Shown here piece after piece: positions 1 to 8,110 of a DNA stretch of 64,000 nt; the first letter of the stretch is position 1, and each line of letters begins with the position of its first letter. Both the position numbers and the translations under genes were made by a program. The DNA comes from Bin80 sp026708685 (lineage in GTDB: Bacteria; Bacteroidota; Rhodothermia; Rhodothermales; Bin80): positions 2,356,001 through 2,420,000 of the forward strand of contig OZ241742.1 of the NCBI GenBank assembly GCA_965200955.1, written 5' to 3'. The notes under the pieces are model-generated. The model had not been told where the DNA came from. It worked only from the letters and a program-made list of their open reading frames with translations, and did not search any database.

Positions 1-1
1 T

Positions 2-61
2 TCTGATCTATCCAATACGACTCCACTAGGGGTTGAAGTTACTAGTTCTACATCTCAATAA
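2..61 (+). CDS. C-terminal end of an upstream gene (partial)
   Basis: An open frame enters from the left edge and runs 19 codons to a TAA at 59-61, ending in ...VTSSTSQ. The stop lies 15 bp before the next start on the same strand, so it is probably the tail of the preceding gene of the same operon. The product cannot be recognised from 19 residues, and a chance open frame of this length is possible. Confidence 0.4.
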   Translation, partial: SDLSNTTPLGVEVTSSTSQ

Positions 62-76
62 TTATCTGAGCAGCTC

Positions 77-916
77 ATGTTTAGAAAACGTATTTGTTGT
101 TATTCGTGGATTGTCTTTCTGATTGCATTGACAGGGATCAATGTGCAAGCACAATCAATCCGTTTTGAAAGTAGTGAAGGGGAGTTGAAGGTCAATGGTA
201 AGGCGATCGTTGTGGATGACCAGATCCAAGATCTAACCCTTGATCAATCTGATTTTAGTTTACAGATGATCGGGAACTTCCCAATGCTTGTGGATATCAA
301 TGGAGTGCTGTATGAAGTATGGGACGATCGCATCGTCAAGGCAACACGGATCGCAGATCCACATTATCGACTGCTTCTTGAAGATGACGGTACCTTCATT
401 GCTGTAGAGTCTTCGGTATCTGGGGATCTTGATGACATCGCTAATCGTTTCTCGGAGTCATTTGAAGATCTATTATCCACGACAGCTAAGTCTGGACTTT
501 GGGAATCCTTAATGAATCAGGCTTCTCAGATGTCATCCAATGTTGTGTCTCTCACCAGCGAAGCTGCCAATTTGCTAGAATTTTCTAATTACTTGACGAA
601 TGTTCGCGATGGAAGCAGTGAGTTATTTGAGCTTTTGAGGAACGAATGGAAAGCGGAGATTGAGGCTATGAAGATGGCCGCTTCTATTCAGAGGCTTGAG
701 CCAGGAACGGAGAGAGACGAAGCCATTGAAGAGCTAAGGAAAAAACTTGAAGTGATTTTTTTGATGAAACAAGAGAATCGAAAGATTGAAATCAAGCATC
801 TTGAAATGGAGGTTGATCGATTGCAGCAAAGACTAATGGAAAGATCTGAGGCTAAGGATCGTCTAATTGATGCGAGGTTGAATGAGTTGTTGGCAATGAC
901 TCATTCAATATATTGA
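77..916 (+). CDS. Secreted/periplasmic protein with C-terminal coiled coil, unknown function
   Basis: The 279-residue protein starts with a signal peptide (charged MFRKR, then a hydrophobic core, probable cleavage after VQAQ near residue 26), so it should be exported. Residues about 27-110 look beta-rich (ESSEGELKVNGKAIVVDD). From about residue 185 to the end it is highly charged and helical, with heptad-like spacing typical of a coiled coil. The last 60 residues resemble the C-terminus of the next gene (a RxEAxxxLRxxLxxIF-type start, then KxxIKxxxLExxxxxLQ and an RLIDARLNELL-type end), so the two appear to be divergent partners sharing one helical module. The stop codon lies 20 bp before the preferred start of that gene, so the two are probably co-transcribed. 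No family was recognised and no function is proposed. Confidence 0.75.
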   Translation: MFRKRICCYSWIVFLIALTGINVQAQSIRFESSEGELKVNGKAIVVDDQIQDLTLDQSDFSLQMIGNFPMLVDINGVLYEVWDDRIVKATRIADPHYRLLLEDDGTFIAVESSVSGDLDDIANRFSESFEDLLSTTAKSGLWESLMNQASQMSSNVVSLTSEAANLLEFSNYLTNVRDGSSELFELLRNEWKAEIEAMKMAASIQRLEPGTERDEAIEELRKKLEVIFLMKQENRKIEIKHLEMEVDRLQQRLMERSEAKDRLIDARLNELLAMTHSIY

Positions 917-936
917 TTATTCTAAACATTTTAGTC

Positions 937-1848
937 ATGAAACAAGTTTTTTCATTCTTCAAGCTCACGCTCATTATCCTGATCTGTACTGTTTACCGAG
1001 TTGATGCTCAACCCGACTCACAAAACAGAGTACATGATGTAGAGATCAATACTCAAGGTGACACCTTGGTTGTCATCTACCACGATGGCACAGAGTCAGA
1101 CAGTACTCATAGGAGACTACGTATTGAGCGAGAGATCACGATTGATGCTGATGGGGATACAACCATTGTGACCGATTTGGTGAGCCCCCCGCGAATGAGA
1201 GGTCGCCGACATAAGGCAGGACCGGGGCGGTATGTTAATCATAAACGTATTCGTCTCCGACATCCATCGGACCATTCTATTTCCTCAGATGATGTGGAGA
1301 TCAATTCTCAGGGTGACACTTTGATGATCATCCATCATGGCGATGGAGAGTTCATCATGCCGAAGAGAAGAATGCAGATAGAGCGAGAGCTCAGGATTGA
1401 TTCCGATGGTGATACCACCATGGTCACTGAATTGGTGAGACCTTCACGAATGAGAGGTCGTAGGCATCATCAAAGGTATCGTAGACACAGGGGATCTTCT
1501 CATCAACATGGTCATCCCAGATTTCGGCATCAAATACATCACTCAGATCATCATCCATCTGAAGATGAGATCACGCTTCAGCAGATGGAAAAGAAAGCAC
1601 GGGAGTTAGCCAGTGAGGTACGTGGTGCTGATGAAGATTCCTATGCAGAAAAGCGGGAGGCACTTCGGGTACAACTTCACAAAATATTTGATTTTAAGCA
1701 TGAGATTAAATCCAAGCAATTGACTCGACAACGACTGGAACTGGACACTCAGACTCAATCTATGGAAGAGCGACATAACAACCGAGAAATCATCATTGAA
1801 GATCGTATGAATCAGATCCTTGGTAGAGGATCCTCATACCATTGGTAG
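937..1848 (+). CDS. Secreted His/Arg-rich protein with internal duplication
   Basis: The ATG at 937 is preferred over an upstream TTG at 913 because it begins a clean signal peptide (MKQVFSFFKLTLIILIC, cleavage near VDAQ). The 303-residue product holds two copies of a module of about 60 residues, spaced exactly 85 codons apart; each starts DVEIN(T/S)QGDTL and ends P(P/S)RMRGRRH. A histidine/arginine-rich stretch follows (HHQRYRRHRG, HHSDHHPSEDE), then a charged helical C-terminus resembling that of the preceding gene. Histidine clusters in an exported protein suggest metal or polyanion binding, but this is inference. The repeated DGDTT and QGDT elements recall short beta-hairpin repeats. The protein was not recognised as a known family. 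It is probably co-transcribed with the preceding gene. Confidence 0.75.
   Translation: MKQVFSFFKLTLIILICTVYRVDAQPDSQNRVHDVEINTQGDTLVVIYHDGTESDSTHRRLRIEREITIDADGDTTIVTDLVSPPRMRGRRHKAGPGRYVNHKRIRLRHPSDHSISSDDVEINSQGDTLMIIHHGDGEFIMPKRRMQIERELRIDSDGDTTMVTELVRPSRMRGRRHHQRYRRHRGSSHQHGHPRFRHQIHHSDHHPSEDEITLQQMEKKARELASEVRGADEDSYAEKREALRVQLHKIFDFKHEIKSKQLTRQRLELDTQTQSMEERHNNREIIIEDRMNQILGRGSSYHW
1036..1215 (+). repeat. Internal coding repeat, copy 1
   Basis: This is the first copy of an in-frame duplication inside the His-rich secreted protein. It begins GATGTAGAGATCAATACTCA and ends around the codons for RMRGRRH. It matches the second copy at a constant offset of 255 bp (85 codons). Confidence 0.8.
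1291..1470 (+). repeat. Internal coding repeat, copy 2
   Basis: This is the second copy, starting GATGTGGAGATCAATTCTCA. Nucleotide identity with copy 1 is high at both ends and lower in the middle, which fits a fairly recent in-frame duplication. Confidence 0.8.
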
Positions 1849-1976
1849 TGTGATAGAACCATAAATATAGTCTGGGGGGAACTTAACTCAATGAGGAGCT
1901 CCGAATGATCGATACAGTGTTTTTCGGGCAATTTAGCAGCTGGGTATCCTTGATAGGATGAGGTTTGGTAAAGTTC

Positions 1977-2073
1977 GAGGCTTTTGCAAAACCTCAGCGT
2001 TTCAGCAGAAATATTACCATAGAGCACCCTTGGTGCATCTTTTAGAATTGGCCGGTAGGTTTTGCAAACGGCT
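1977..2073. repeat. Short palindrome-ended dispersed repeat, copy 1
   Basis: A 97 bp element. The left end is GAGGCTTTTGCAAAACCTC and the right end is AGGTTTTGCAAACGGCT, close to its inverted complement. Each end is itself nearly palindromic around TTTTGCAAAA. The interior (AGAAATATTACCATAGAGCA) matches the other two copies. It encodes nothing. The organisation resembles a REP/BIME or MITE element. Confidence 0.75.
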
Positions 2074-2119
2074 CGTTCTATATTCAGATAATTTGATGGC
2101 TTTTGTTAAAATGAAACCT

Positions 2120-2215
2120 GAGGCTTTTGCAAAACATCAGATTTTCGTAGAAGTATTGCTCTGAAGTACCTGTGACGTATTTTTTAGAGTTGACAAGGAG
2201 GTTTTGCAAAAGGCT
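2120..2215. repeat. Short palindrome-ended dispersed repeat, copy 2
   Basis: A 96 bp element with left end GAGGCTTTTGCAAAACATCA and right end GAGGTTTTGCAAAAGGCT, so the termini are near-perfect inverted repeats. The internal AGAAGTATTGCTCTGAAGTA aligns with copies 1 and 3. It lies in the same orientation as copy 1, 46 bp downstream. Confidence 0.75.
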
Positions 2216-2289
2216 ACTTATACAATTTATTGGGTTTCAGTGTCAAATATTACCTGATCAACTTGAAAATAGCGATTTCTATTGGACTA

Positions 2290-2615
2290 TTGGAAAAACA
2301 TCCTTTTGAGGTAATTTTTGGGTTTCCATATCCCACTCATCCATTTTGGGGATTAAAGGCATTTCTTCCCGATGCTAAGCACTTGAAAGTTATGAGGGTT
2401 GAAGATCGGGGTAGTAAAGTTTTCCTTGAAGATGATTCTGTATGGGACATTTATTTCTTGACTTGGGTAAGACTTCCAATTGGATTCCACAGAAAACGAA
2501 AGTCGTCATTCGTAAGGGAGATGGCCAGTCCTCGCTCCATGATACTCTCCTATACGAAGTGTATTATGAAGGTAGTGTTGTAAATGCACGGAGAATTGAA
2601 TTGGAAGACCAATGA
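2290..2615 (+). pseudogene. Decayed duplicate of the small FRG-partner gene
   Basis: This stretch matches the intact small gene at 2920-3246 over its whole length (PFEVIFGFPYPTHPFWG, VFLED.SVWDIYF). It has a TTG where the intact copy has ATG, and a frameshift after WDIYF near 2460. After the shift, similarity resumes in another frame (WIPQKTKVVIRKGDGQSS, then GSVVNARRIE) to a TGA at 2613. It is a tandem duplicate that has lost coding capacity. Confidence 0.8.
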
Positions 2616-2667
2616 TCAAGTGAAGAGCATATACTTTGAAAATAGTATTTGCTGTCGTTGGACTTAG
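2584..2667 (+). pseudogene. Truncated duplicate of the FRG gene start
   Basis: An ATG at 2584 opens MHGELNWKTNDQVKSIYFEN, matching the intact FRG protein start MRGELNGKTNDQLKNIHFEN. It ends at a TAG (2665-2667) after 27 codons, and nothing more of the FRG gene follows. Conservation of this ATG and frame in both copies supports the overlapping start chosen for the intact FRG gene. Confidence 0.75.
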
Positions 2668-2919
2668 ACAAGAGTGATCATCAATGATTACTTAAAATAT
2701 GAGATCATCAAAATTAGTCAATAAAAATCTTGCCCATCATGGGTGTATTTCTAAGCTACGTTCTGAACTTGTATCCCTTGTTGATGGATTAATTTATATT
2801 ACTCGTATAACCAATAACCTGAAGATCTCGTGTAAAAATGAAACTACTAACAAATTCTGCAGTTATAGTTTTCCGTACAGTCATCTTGTCAATTTTATCA
2901 CAATCATTTTACAAGACGA
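2668..2919. other. Spacer between the decayed and intact FRG cassettes
   Basis: AT-rich sequence between the two cassette copies. It contains a short open frame with no recognisable protein and no convincing start signal. I see no gene, hairpin terminator or further FRG similarity here. Confidence 0.5.
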
Positions 2920-3246
2920 ATGGAGAAGGATCCTTTTGAGGTAATTTTTGGATTTCCTTATCCCACTCATCCATTTTGGGGACATAAGGCATTTCTTCCC
3001 GGTGCTAAGCACTTGCGAGTCATGAAGATTGAACAGCGGGGGCATACAGTTTTCCTTGAAGATGGTTCTGTATGGGACATTTATTTCTTTGATTCTGCTA
3101 AACCCACAAGATGGATTCCAGAGAAGACGAAAGTTGTCGTTCGAGATGGGGATGGTAGATCCTCATACTATGATACTCTTTTAGAAGAAGCAGATTATGA
3201 CGGTAGTGTTGTAAATGCGAGGAGAATTGAATGGAAAGACGAATGA
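2920..3246 (+). CDS. Small protein paired with the FRG gene, unknown function
   Basis: A 108-residue soluble protein with no signal peptide or membrane segment. It starts MEKDPFEVIFGFPYPTHPFW and is acidic and beta-rich in its second half (VFLEDGSVWDIYFFD, VVVRDGDGRSSYYDT, VVNARRIEWKDE). Its stop overlaps the FRG start by 32 bp, so the two are translationally coupled, and the same pair sits duplicated and decayed just upstream. That unit-wise duplication suggests a two-gene functional module, such as a toxin-antitoxin or effector-immunity pair; this role is inference. No family was recognised. Confidence 0.7.
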   Translation: MEKDPFEVIFGFPYPTHPFWGHKAFLPGAKHLRVMKIEQRGHTVFLEDGSVWDIYFFDSAKPTRWIPEKTKVVVRDGDGRSSYYDTLLEEADYDGSVVNARRIEWKDE

Positions 3247-4108
3247 TCAATTGAAGAACATTCATTTTGAAAATAGCGATTTGCTATGGGATTATCTCAT
3301 CAATATGCAAAGACGAGAAAATCGATTTAAAGAGTTAATTTATCGAGGTCATGCTGATGCAGAATGGCTACTTATACCAACAATTTACCGATTCAAATAT
3401 ACTAGTGGCTTGAATTTTCCCAAGTATACGACTCAGATAGCTGAACAACAACTAAAGGATGAGTTTTATTTATTGAAACATTTCATCTATGGATGTGATG
3501 AAGTGGGTGTTTCTGTCCCTAATGACTCTATTGAATTTAGAAATCGTAATCTATCAGATATAAAAATTCAGGAGTATTGTAGACAGCCTTCCACATGGCC
3601 CAGTGATGAATTAATTGAACCCATGGTCATGGCAAGGTTACATGGGCTTCCCACTAGACTCTTGGATTGGTCAAGAAATCCTTTTGTTGCAGTTTACTTT
3701 GCTGTGACTGATGCTCTTAGAATGCAAAATAGATGGCTTTCTGGGCAGAAAATTGCTATTTTCGTGTTGTCAATAGACAAAGAATTTCGAGATTCAAATA
3801 ATCAATTTAGAATACTTCATGTGCGTGGATCTATTTCTACAAATGTAGTTGCACAGCAGGGTTTATTCACCCTAAACCCCATTATTGAGGATAGAAAAGA
3901 ACCTATGGTCATCAAAAGTTTTGAGGACTTCTTAAACGATCAATCATCCCTTGTCAAACTAACAATACCAATTGAAGAATCTCTTAATCTGTTCTACCTT
4001 TGCAATAAATTTAACTGCAATGCTGCAAGGCTTTTTCCCAATGCTGATGGAGCATGTATGTACTCAATTGATCAGTATCTTTCTATGGAGGCATATAGAG
4101 TTAGTTGA
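3215..4108 (+). CDS. FRG domain-containing protein
   Basis: The 297-residue protein carries an FRG domain (Pfam FRG). The signature YRGHADAEWLLIPTIYRF falls near residues 43-60, and the conserved MARLHGLPTRLLDWSRNPF with VAVYFAVTDA falls near residues 143-172. FRG domains occur in many bacterial accessory and phage-linked genes, and their biochemical role is poorly defined. The ATG at 3215 overlaps the upstream small gene by 32 bp; the same ATG and following residues persist in the decayed upstream copy, which supports this start. A TTG at 3251, just past the upstream stop, is the alternative. No signal peptide is visible, so the protein is probably cytoplasmic. The cassette sits between palindromic repeats, consistent with an accessory or defence-type locus. 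Confidence 0.85.
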   Translation: MRGELNGKTNDQLKNIHFENSDLLWDYLINMQRRENRFKELIYRGHADAEWLLIPTIYRFKYTSGLNFPKYTTQIAEQQLKDEFYLLKHFIYGCDEVGVSVPNDSIEFRNRNLSDIKIQEYCRQPSTWPSDELIEPMVMARLHGLPTRLLDWSRNPFVAVYFAVTDALRMQNRWLSGQKIAIFVLSIDKEFRDSNNQFRILHVRGSISTNVVAQQGLFTLNPIIEDRKEPMVIKSFEDFLNDQSSLVKLTIPIEESLNLFYLCNKFNCNAARLFPNADGACMYSIDQYLSMEAYRVS

Positions 4109-4224
4109 ATCAGTTATTTTGATTCGTCAGAATTTATCTTATTCTCAACAGAGAATTGCCATCTTTATATTGAATTTTGTCATTTTGATCAACAGAATCG
4201 TTCCAAAATATATCGGCAACTATG

Positions 4225-4313
4225 GAGGCTTTTGGGAAACCTCTGGTTTATAATAGAATTATTGCCTTAGAGTACTTTTGAGCATTTTAACAGTTAACCA
4301 AGAGGTTTAGAAT
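4225..4313. repeat. Short palindrome-ended dispersed repeat, copy 3 (degenerate)
   Basis: The left end GAGGCTTTTGGGAAACCTC and right end AAGAGGTTTAG match the other copies less perfectly. The interior (AGAATTATTGCCTTAGAGTA) aligns well. It lies beyond the FRG gene, so members of this repeat family sit on both sides of the FRG region. Confidence 0.65.
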
Positions 4314-4599
4314 ATCCACTGTAAAGATAAATGAAGCGTTATGATCAAGTCTGTTTTGAACGGTTCATTCATATGGTTTACTCAGAGTATACATACAGAA
4401 ACTGTTCATTTCAAATGAGATGTTTCCAATTTGATCTACGAATATCAATCATGAGTCTCGGTAATTGTCTTACTTGAAACTGACTCAATCAGGTAGTTTA
4501 CAAATTCTTCATGTTTTTAAGTCCGCCCATATGTGATCTTCAATCTTACACACTCTGTCCATGTTTCCAGAATTTAATGGTCATCTTGATCATAAGTAG
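4314..4599. other. Intergenic region before menE
   Basis: AT-rich intergenic sequence. An in-frame TAG immediately precedes the menE ATG, so that gene cannot extend upstream in frame. I see no clear terminator, RNA gene or promoter. Confidence 0.4.
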
Positions 4600-5844
4600 A
4601 TGAGTTACGATATCACATCAACAGTAGGAATCTGTTTGGATACCAGCTGGATGGCCGTCCACTCCCTATTGAACAACATTCAGATAGGAGTTTCAGTCTG
4701 CATGATGAGTACTCGTTGGCCTGAATCCAATGTTGATCGGTCGTTGGATGCATTAGGGATTCAGCAAGTGATCACTTATAGAAAAGATTTAAAGACTCGT
4801 ACTGTTGAGCCGAACGTAATGGAAACCAACAAAATAGATCATTACGATCTATCAAAAGTCTCAAATCAAGTAGGGACAATGATCTTTACATCTGGTTCAA
4901 GTGCTCAGCCAAAAGCCGTATTCCATTCCATTCGACATCATCTATATAGTGCACATAGAGTCGCAGAAGAATTGAAACTAGGCCCACAAGATCGGTGGCT
5001 ACTCAGTCTTCCTCTATGGCATGTTTCGGGCACTAGTATTGTATTCAGGTGTCTGATCGCTGGTGCAGAAGTAGTCATCCCTGATTCTCATATGCCACTT
5101 CTTGAATCACTCTCCCAATATAAAATCACGCATGTCTCGTTGGTTTCTACCCAACTGTTACAGGTCATGGATACATCTCCTCCCGACTGTTTACGCGTTG
5201 CTATCGTGGGAGGAGGACCAATTTCACATCAAATGATTGATACAGCAAGATATCATGGATGGCCGATTCTAACCACCTACGGCATGACGGAAACCAGTTC
5301 AATGGTGACACTCAGCGACGAACAATCAGATCCGAGCTCCTCTGGGAGAGTACTCCAAGGTCATGAACTGATGATTGCATCCGATCAGGAAATTCTCGTT
5401 CGCAGTCCATCGGTATGTTCTGGTTATCTCTCTGAAAATCGATTGAAAAGCGTCGTAGATGAATACGGATGGTATCATTCAGGAGATTTAGGAGAAATGG
5501 ACCAGTCAGGAAACCTTTATGTTCTCGGACGAAAAGATTACATGTTTATTTCGGGTGGAGAGAATATCAGCCCAGAAGAAATTCAGTCATGGATCAACAA
5601 CTATCCAGATGTCTTGGAATCCATCGTAATTCCAATACCAGATCCTATATTTGGACACCGTCCTGTAGCATTTATTCGTGGACTTGTATCTATGGAATCT
5701 ATTTCTGAGTATCTAGCTAAACATCTGCCAAAATTTAAAGTACCTACTTTGTATCCATGGCCAGAAAATGTCATCTCACACCATGGCAAATATGATCGCG
5801 AAAGCCTCATCCAATTAGCCAATGATCTTCAAGAAAAAAGTTGA
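4600..5844 (+). CDS. menE: AMP-dependent ligase, probable o-succinylbenzoate-CoA ligase
   Basis: An ANL-superfamily adenylating enzyme of 414 residues. Visible motifs are the P-loop-like TSGSSAQPKAVFHS (about 98-111), TTYGMTETSSM (about 226), YHSGDLGEMD (about 291) and RKDYMFISGGENISPEEI (about 311-328); SGGENI(S/Y)P is typical of MenE. The C-terminal lysine region is HHGKYDRESL. MenE makes o-succinylbenzoyl-CoA in menaquinone synthesis. The protein is short at the N-terminus: it begins near the segment usually found about 40-50 residues into the family, and a stop codon sits just upstream. No other men gene is in the window, so another acyl substrate is possible. The ligase assignment is firm; MenE itself is likely but not certain. 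Confidence 0.75.
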   Translation: MSYDITSTVGICLDTSWMAVHSLLNNIQIGVSVCMMSTRWPESNVDRSLDALGIQQVITYRKDLKTRTVEPNVMETNKIDHYDLSKVSNQVGTMIFTSGSSAQPKAVFHSIRHHLYSAHRVAEELKLGPQDRWLLSLPLWHVSGTSIVFRCLIAGAEVVIPDSHMPLLESLSQYKITHVSLVSTQLLQVMDTSPPDCLRVAIVGGGPISHQMIDTARYHGWPILTTYGMTETSSMVTLSDEQSDPSSSGRVLQGHELMIASDQEILVRSPSVCSGYLSENRLKSVVDEYGWYHSGDLGEMDQSGNLYVLGRKDYMFISGGENISPEEIQSWINNYPDVLESIVIPIPDPIFGHRPVAFIRGLVSMESISEYLAKHLPKFKVPTLYPWPENVISHHGKYDRESLIQLANDLQEKS

Positions 5845-5959
5845 TAGGCGTATGAGAGCATCTCAAATGGACTACGTTACCATTAAAGTGCGAACCATGA
5901 CATCAGTCACTATCTCAGTTTTTAGGATTGTAAATCCCATAAGCACGACCAGTACTTCG

Positions 5960-8110
5960 TCAAGACTGGCCAAACTGTGCACTGAACGGGCACTGGGGTG
6001 GTGGATCTATTGAGAGGTCTTGGTGTGAAGATAGTGGTTTACCTTTGTAGGTTGCAACTACCCTGCGCGACAGCGCGATCTTGAATTTTTTTGAAGCAAT
6101 TGGCACACCATCAAAGATCAATTTCAGGTTGTAGTTTGGAGGATCCATGGATAGATGACGGGAATGGAGAATCATTGCTAAACAGAAGATCAAATGAATA
6201 TCCGCAATGCTACTACCCAAGCAACGATGGGTACCAAAGCCATAAGGCATGTAGACCCCAAGCTGACGATGTTCCATCCGATCAGGGAGATATCGATCAA
6301 TGTCAAACGTCTCTGGGTTCGGGAAAAATTCTTTGCAATAATGGGGTACACAAAATGGAATCAGAAGTGGTGTTCCTGCCTTAATCGTGTAACCACCAAA
6401 GTCAAACGTATTAATGGCCGTTCGAAATACGGAGTTAAAAGGATTATACAAGCGGAGAGTTTCCATGATTAAGCGGGGGATGACATCCAACTTGCCCAAT
6501 GTTTGCGGAATTAATTCATCAGGATGTAGAAATAGGTCATCCGCCTCTTTTTGGGCCTCTTTCAGGGTTTCGGGATGCTTCAGCAGTAGATATAGTGCAG
6601 ATGTTGCAGTGCTGGCGGTTGTATGCATTCCAGCGAAAATTGGCCCCAAACTGGAAATTCTGACTTCCTGCTCTGGCATAAACTGAGGCGATTTTCGATG
6701 AAATTCCAACAGGGCTTTCAGAACACGACTTTTACGATCATCCTCAGAGGTTTGCAGGTTATGATCTACGGCTGACGAAAAAATACTGAAAAACCCTCTT
6801 TTTGCCTTCTGAAGCTTTTTATTTTTTAAGACATAATTATTGAATAGATCTGGAATGAATTGAAGAATGGTCATCGAGACCAACCGACGCATGAAAAAAT
6901 CCAGATCATCAACTTGTTGTGTCGTTGGAGTGTATCCATTGCAGGCAAGTGCAATGGATTTGGCCGTAAGTTGAGTGAACATATGACCGACACTATGGGT
7001 GCCTGTGGTGGGGACTTCGTCCTGAATCACATTTTGAATCTCAGGGAGTACAGCCAGATATTCCTTCGCAGAAAACCCTGGAGACAATCCTTTTCTGAGT
7101 TTGAGATGATCCTCCCCATCCATGGATAGAAGAAGTCTTGGTGTATCCATTGCTACTGCGAATGAACCATAGGCATCGTGACTCCGAAATAAAGACCGTC
7201 CTCTTTTTTGGCAAAAAAGATTTGCTTCGGGGCCTGCAAGAACGACAAGTTCATTACGAAAATCACGAATGCGGAAAACAGGCCCCAGAGAATTATAAAA
7301 TTTTGCAAGTGGAACGGTAGGGACGGGTCGGATGATGTGGGAGTGTCCAACCAATGGTAATGCTCCAGGAGCGAGCGGAGGTCTTGAGGTTGTTGTAGAG
7401 GTTAGATTACAATAAATCCTCTGGAGAGTGTCCCTCCCTTCATGAATTTTGCGAGATTCAGATATAGATGTTCTAATGGATCGTCCAATAGAATCCATTT
7501 GAGTAATTAGCTGAATCCGATCTGCTCTCTCATTGGAAAGAGATCTTGTGAAGATATGATCCTTAATCCCGGTTGCTTCAACCAAACCAATCAGCATGAC
7601 CTCTCTGGGAGACGGTATCTCATCTGTCATTACGATGTTGGTGATTCTTAATAGAGCATCAAGTCCATTGGGAAGGGGGATGTTAGGGTATCGCCCTGTT
7701 AATTCTACATGGTCATCCAAGCTGATGAGTCCACCAGGATCCCGGTGAAAAATGCCCCTCGCAATGAGCCGATCGAGTGAATGACGTCGAATGTGATTAA
7801 TGATTTCCACCGAAGAGAAGTGCTTGACCCATTGGTCAATGGTAGATTTATTGGATTGTTGTTGATCAATGATGTTCAAACAATAGTCCAGAATTTCATC
7901 GCCCGTTGGACTTGAGTCCATGAGGATGAGATCGCTCAGTGTGGTGTCAATTCGTTGAGCATTGGCAAGATCCATGAGGACTGCACCTGCGAACGCACAC
8001 CGTAGATCAAGATCAGTTGTATCGACTATGCCTCCATGGTGCCGATCAATGAGTAAAATATGTAACTCTTCAGTCAACAAGAGATCATCAGAAGACTTGA
8101 TAGCAGACAT
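5960..8110 (-). CDS. GPP34 (Golgi phosphoprotein 3-like) domain fused to cytochrome P450
   Basis: A 716-residue two-domain protein. Residues about 8-210 match the GPP34 family (DLLLTEELHILLID, DLRCAFAGAVLMDLANAQRI, MDSSPTGDEILDYCL, LDRLIARGIF), related to eukaryotic GOLPH3, which binds phosphoinositide at membranes. After a linker, residues about 245-700 are a cytochrome P450: I-helix FAGMHTTASTATS, ExxR motif ETLRLYN, and heme loop YGFGTHRCLG with the cysteine ligand near residue 630. A P450 would oxidise a lipid or other hydrophobic substrate using external electron donors; the GPP34 part may anchor it to membranes (inference). The start at 8110 is chosen because GPP34 homology begins directly after it; an in-frame ATG at 8158 would add 16 residues. 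The gene converges with menE. No ferredoxin or reductase partner is nearby. Confidence 0.85.
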   Translation of the reverse strand: MSAIKSSDDLLLTEELHILLIDRHHGGIVDTTDLDLRCAFAGAVLMDLANAQRIDTTLSDLILMDSSPTGDEILDYCLNIIDQQQSNKSTIDQWVKHFSSVEIINHIRRHSLDRLIARGIFHRDPGGLISLDDHVELTGRYPNIPLPNGLDALLRITNIVMTDEIPSPREVMLIGLVEATGIKDHIFTRSLSNERADRIQLITQMDSIGRSIRTSISESRKIHEGRDTLQRIYCNLTSTTTSRPPLAPGALPLVGHSHIIRPVPTVPLAKFYNSLGPVFRIRDFRNELVVLAGPEANLFCQKRGRSLFRSHDAYGSFAVAMDTPRLLLSMDGEDHLKLRKGLSPGFSAKEYLAVLPEIQNVIQDEVPTTGTHSVGHMFTQLTAKSIALACNGYTPTTQQVDDLDFFMRRLVSMTILQFIPDLFNNYVLKNKKLQKAKRGFFSIFSSAVDHNLQTSEDDRKSRVLKALLEFHRKSPQFMPEQEVRISSLGPIFAGMHTTASTATSALYLLLKHPETLKEAQKEADDLFLHPDELIPQTLGKLDVIPRLIMETLRLYNPFNSVFRTAINTFDFGGYTIKAGTPLLIPFCVPHYCKEFFPNPETFDIDRYLPDRMEHRQLGVYMPYGFGTHRCLGSSIADIHLIFCLAMILHSRHLSMDPPNYNLKLIFDGVPIASKKFKIALSRRVVATYKGKPLSSHQDLSIDPPPQCPFSAQFGQS

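Noticed and set aside
2230..2583. 117-codon frame read as an intact gene
   Set aside because: Only its middle matches the small FRG-partner gene; it begins in unrelated sequence and loses homology at a frameshift, so it is a pseudogene.
2699..2944. Open frame between the two FRG cassette copies
   Set aside because: No recognisable product; its end runs into the start of the intact small gene in another frame.
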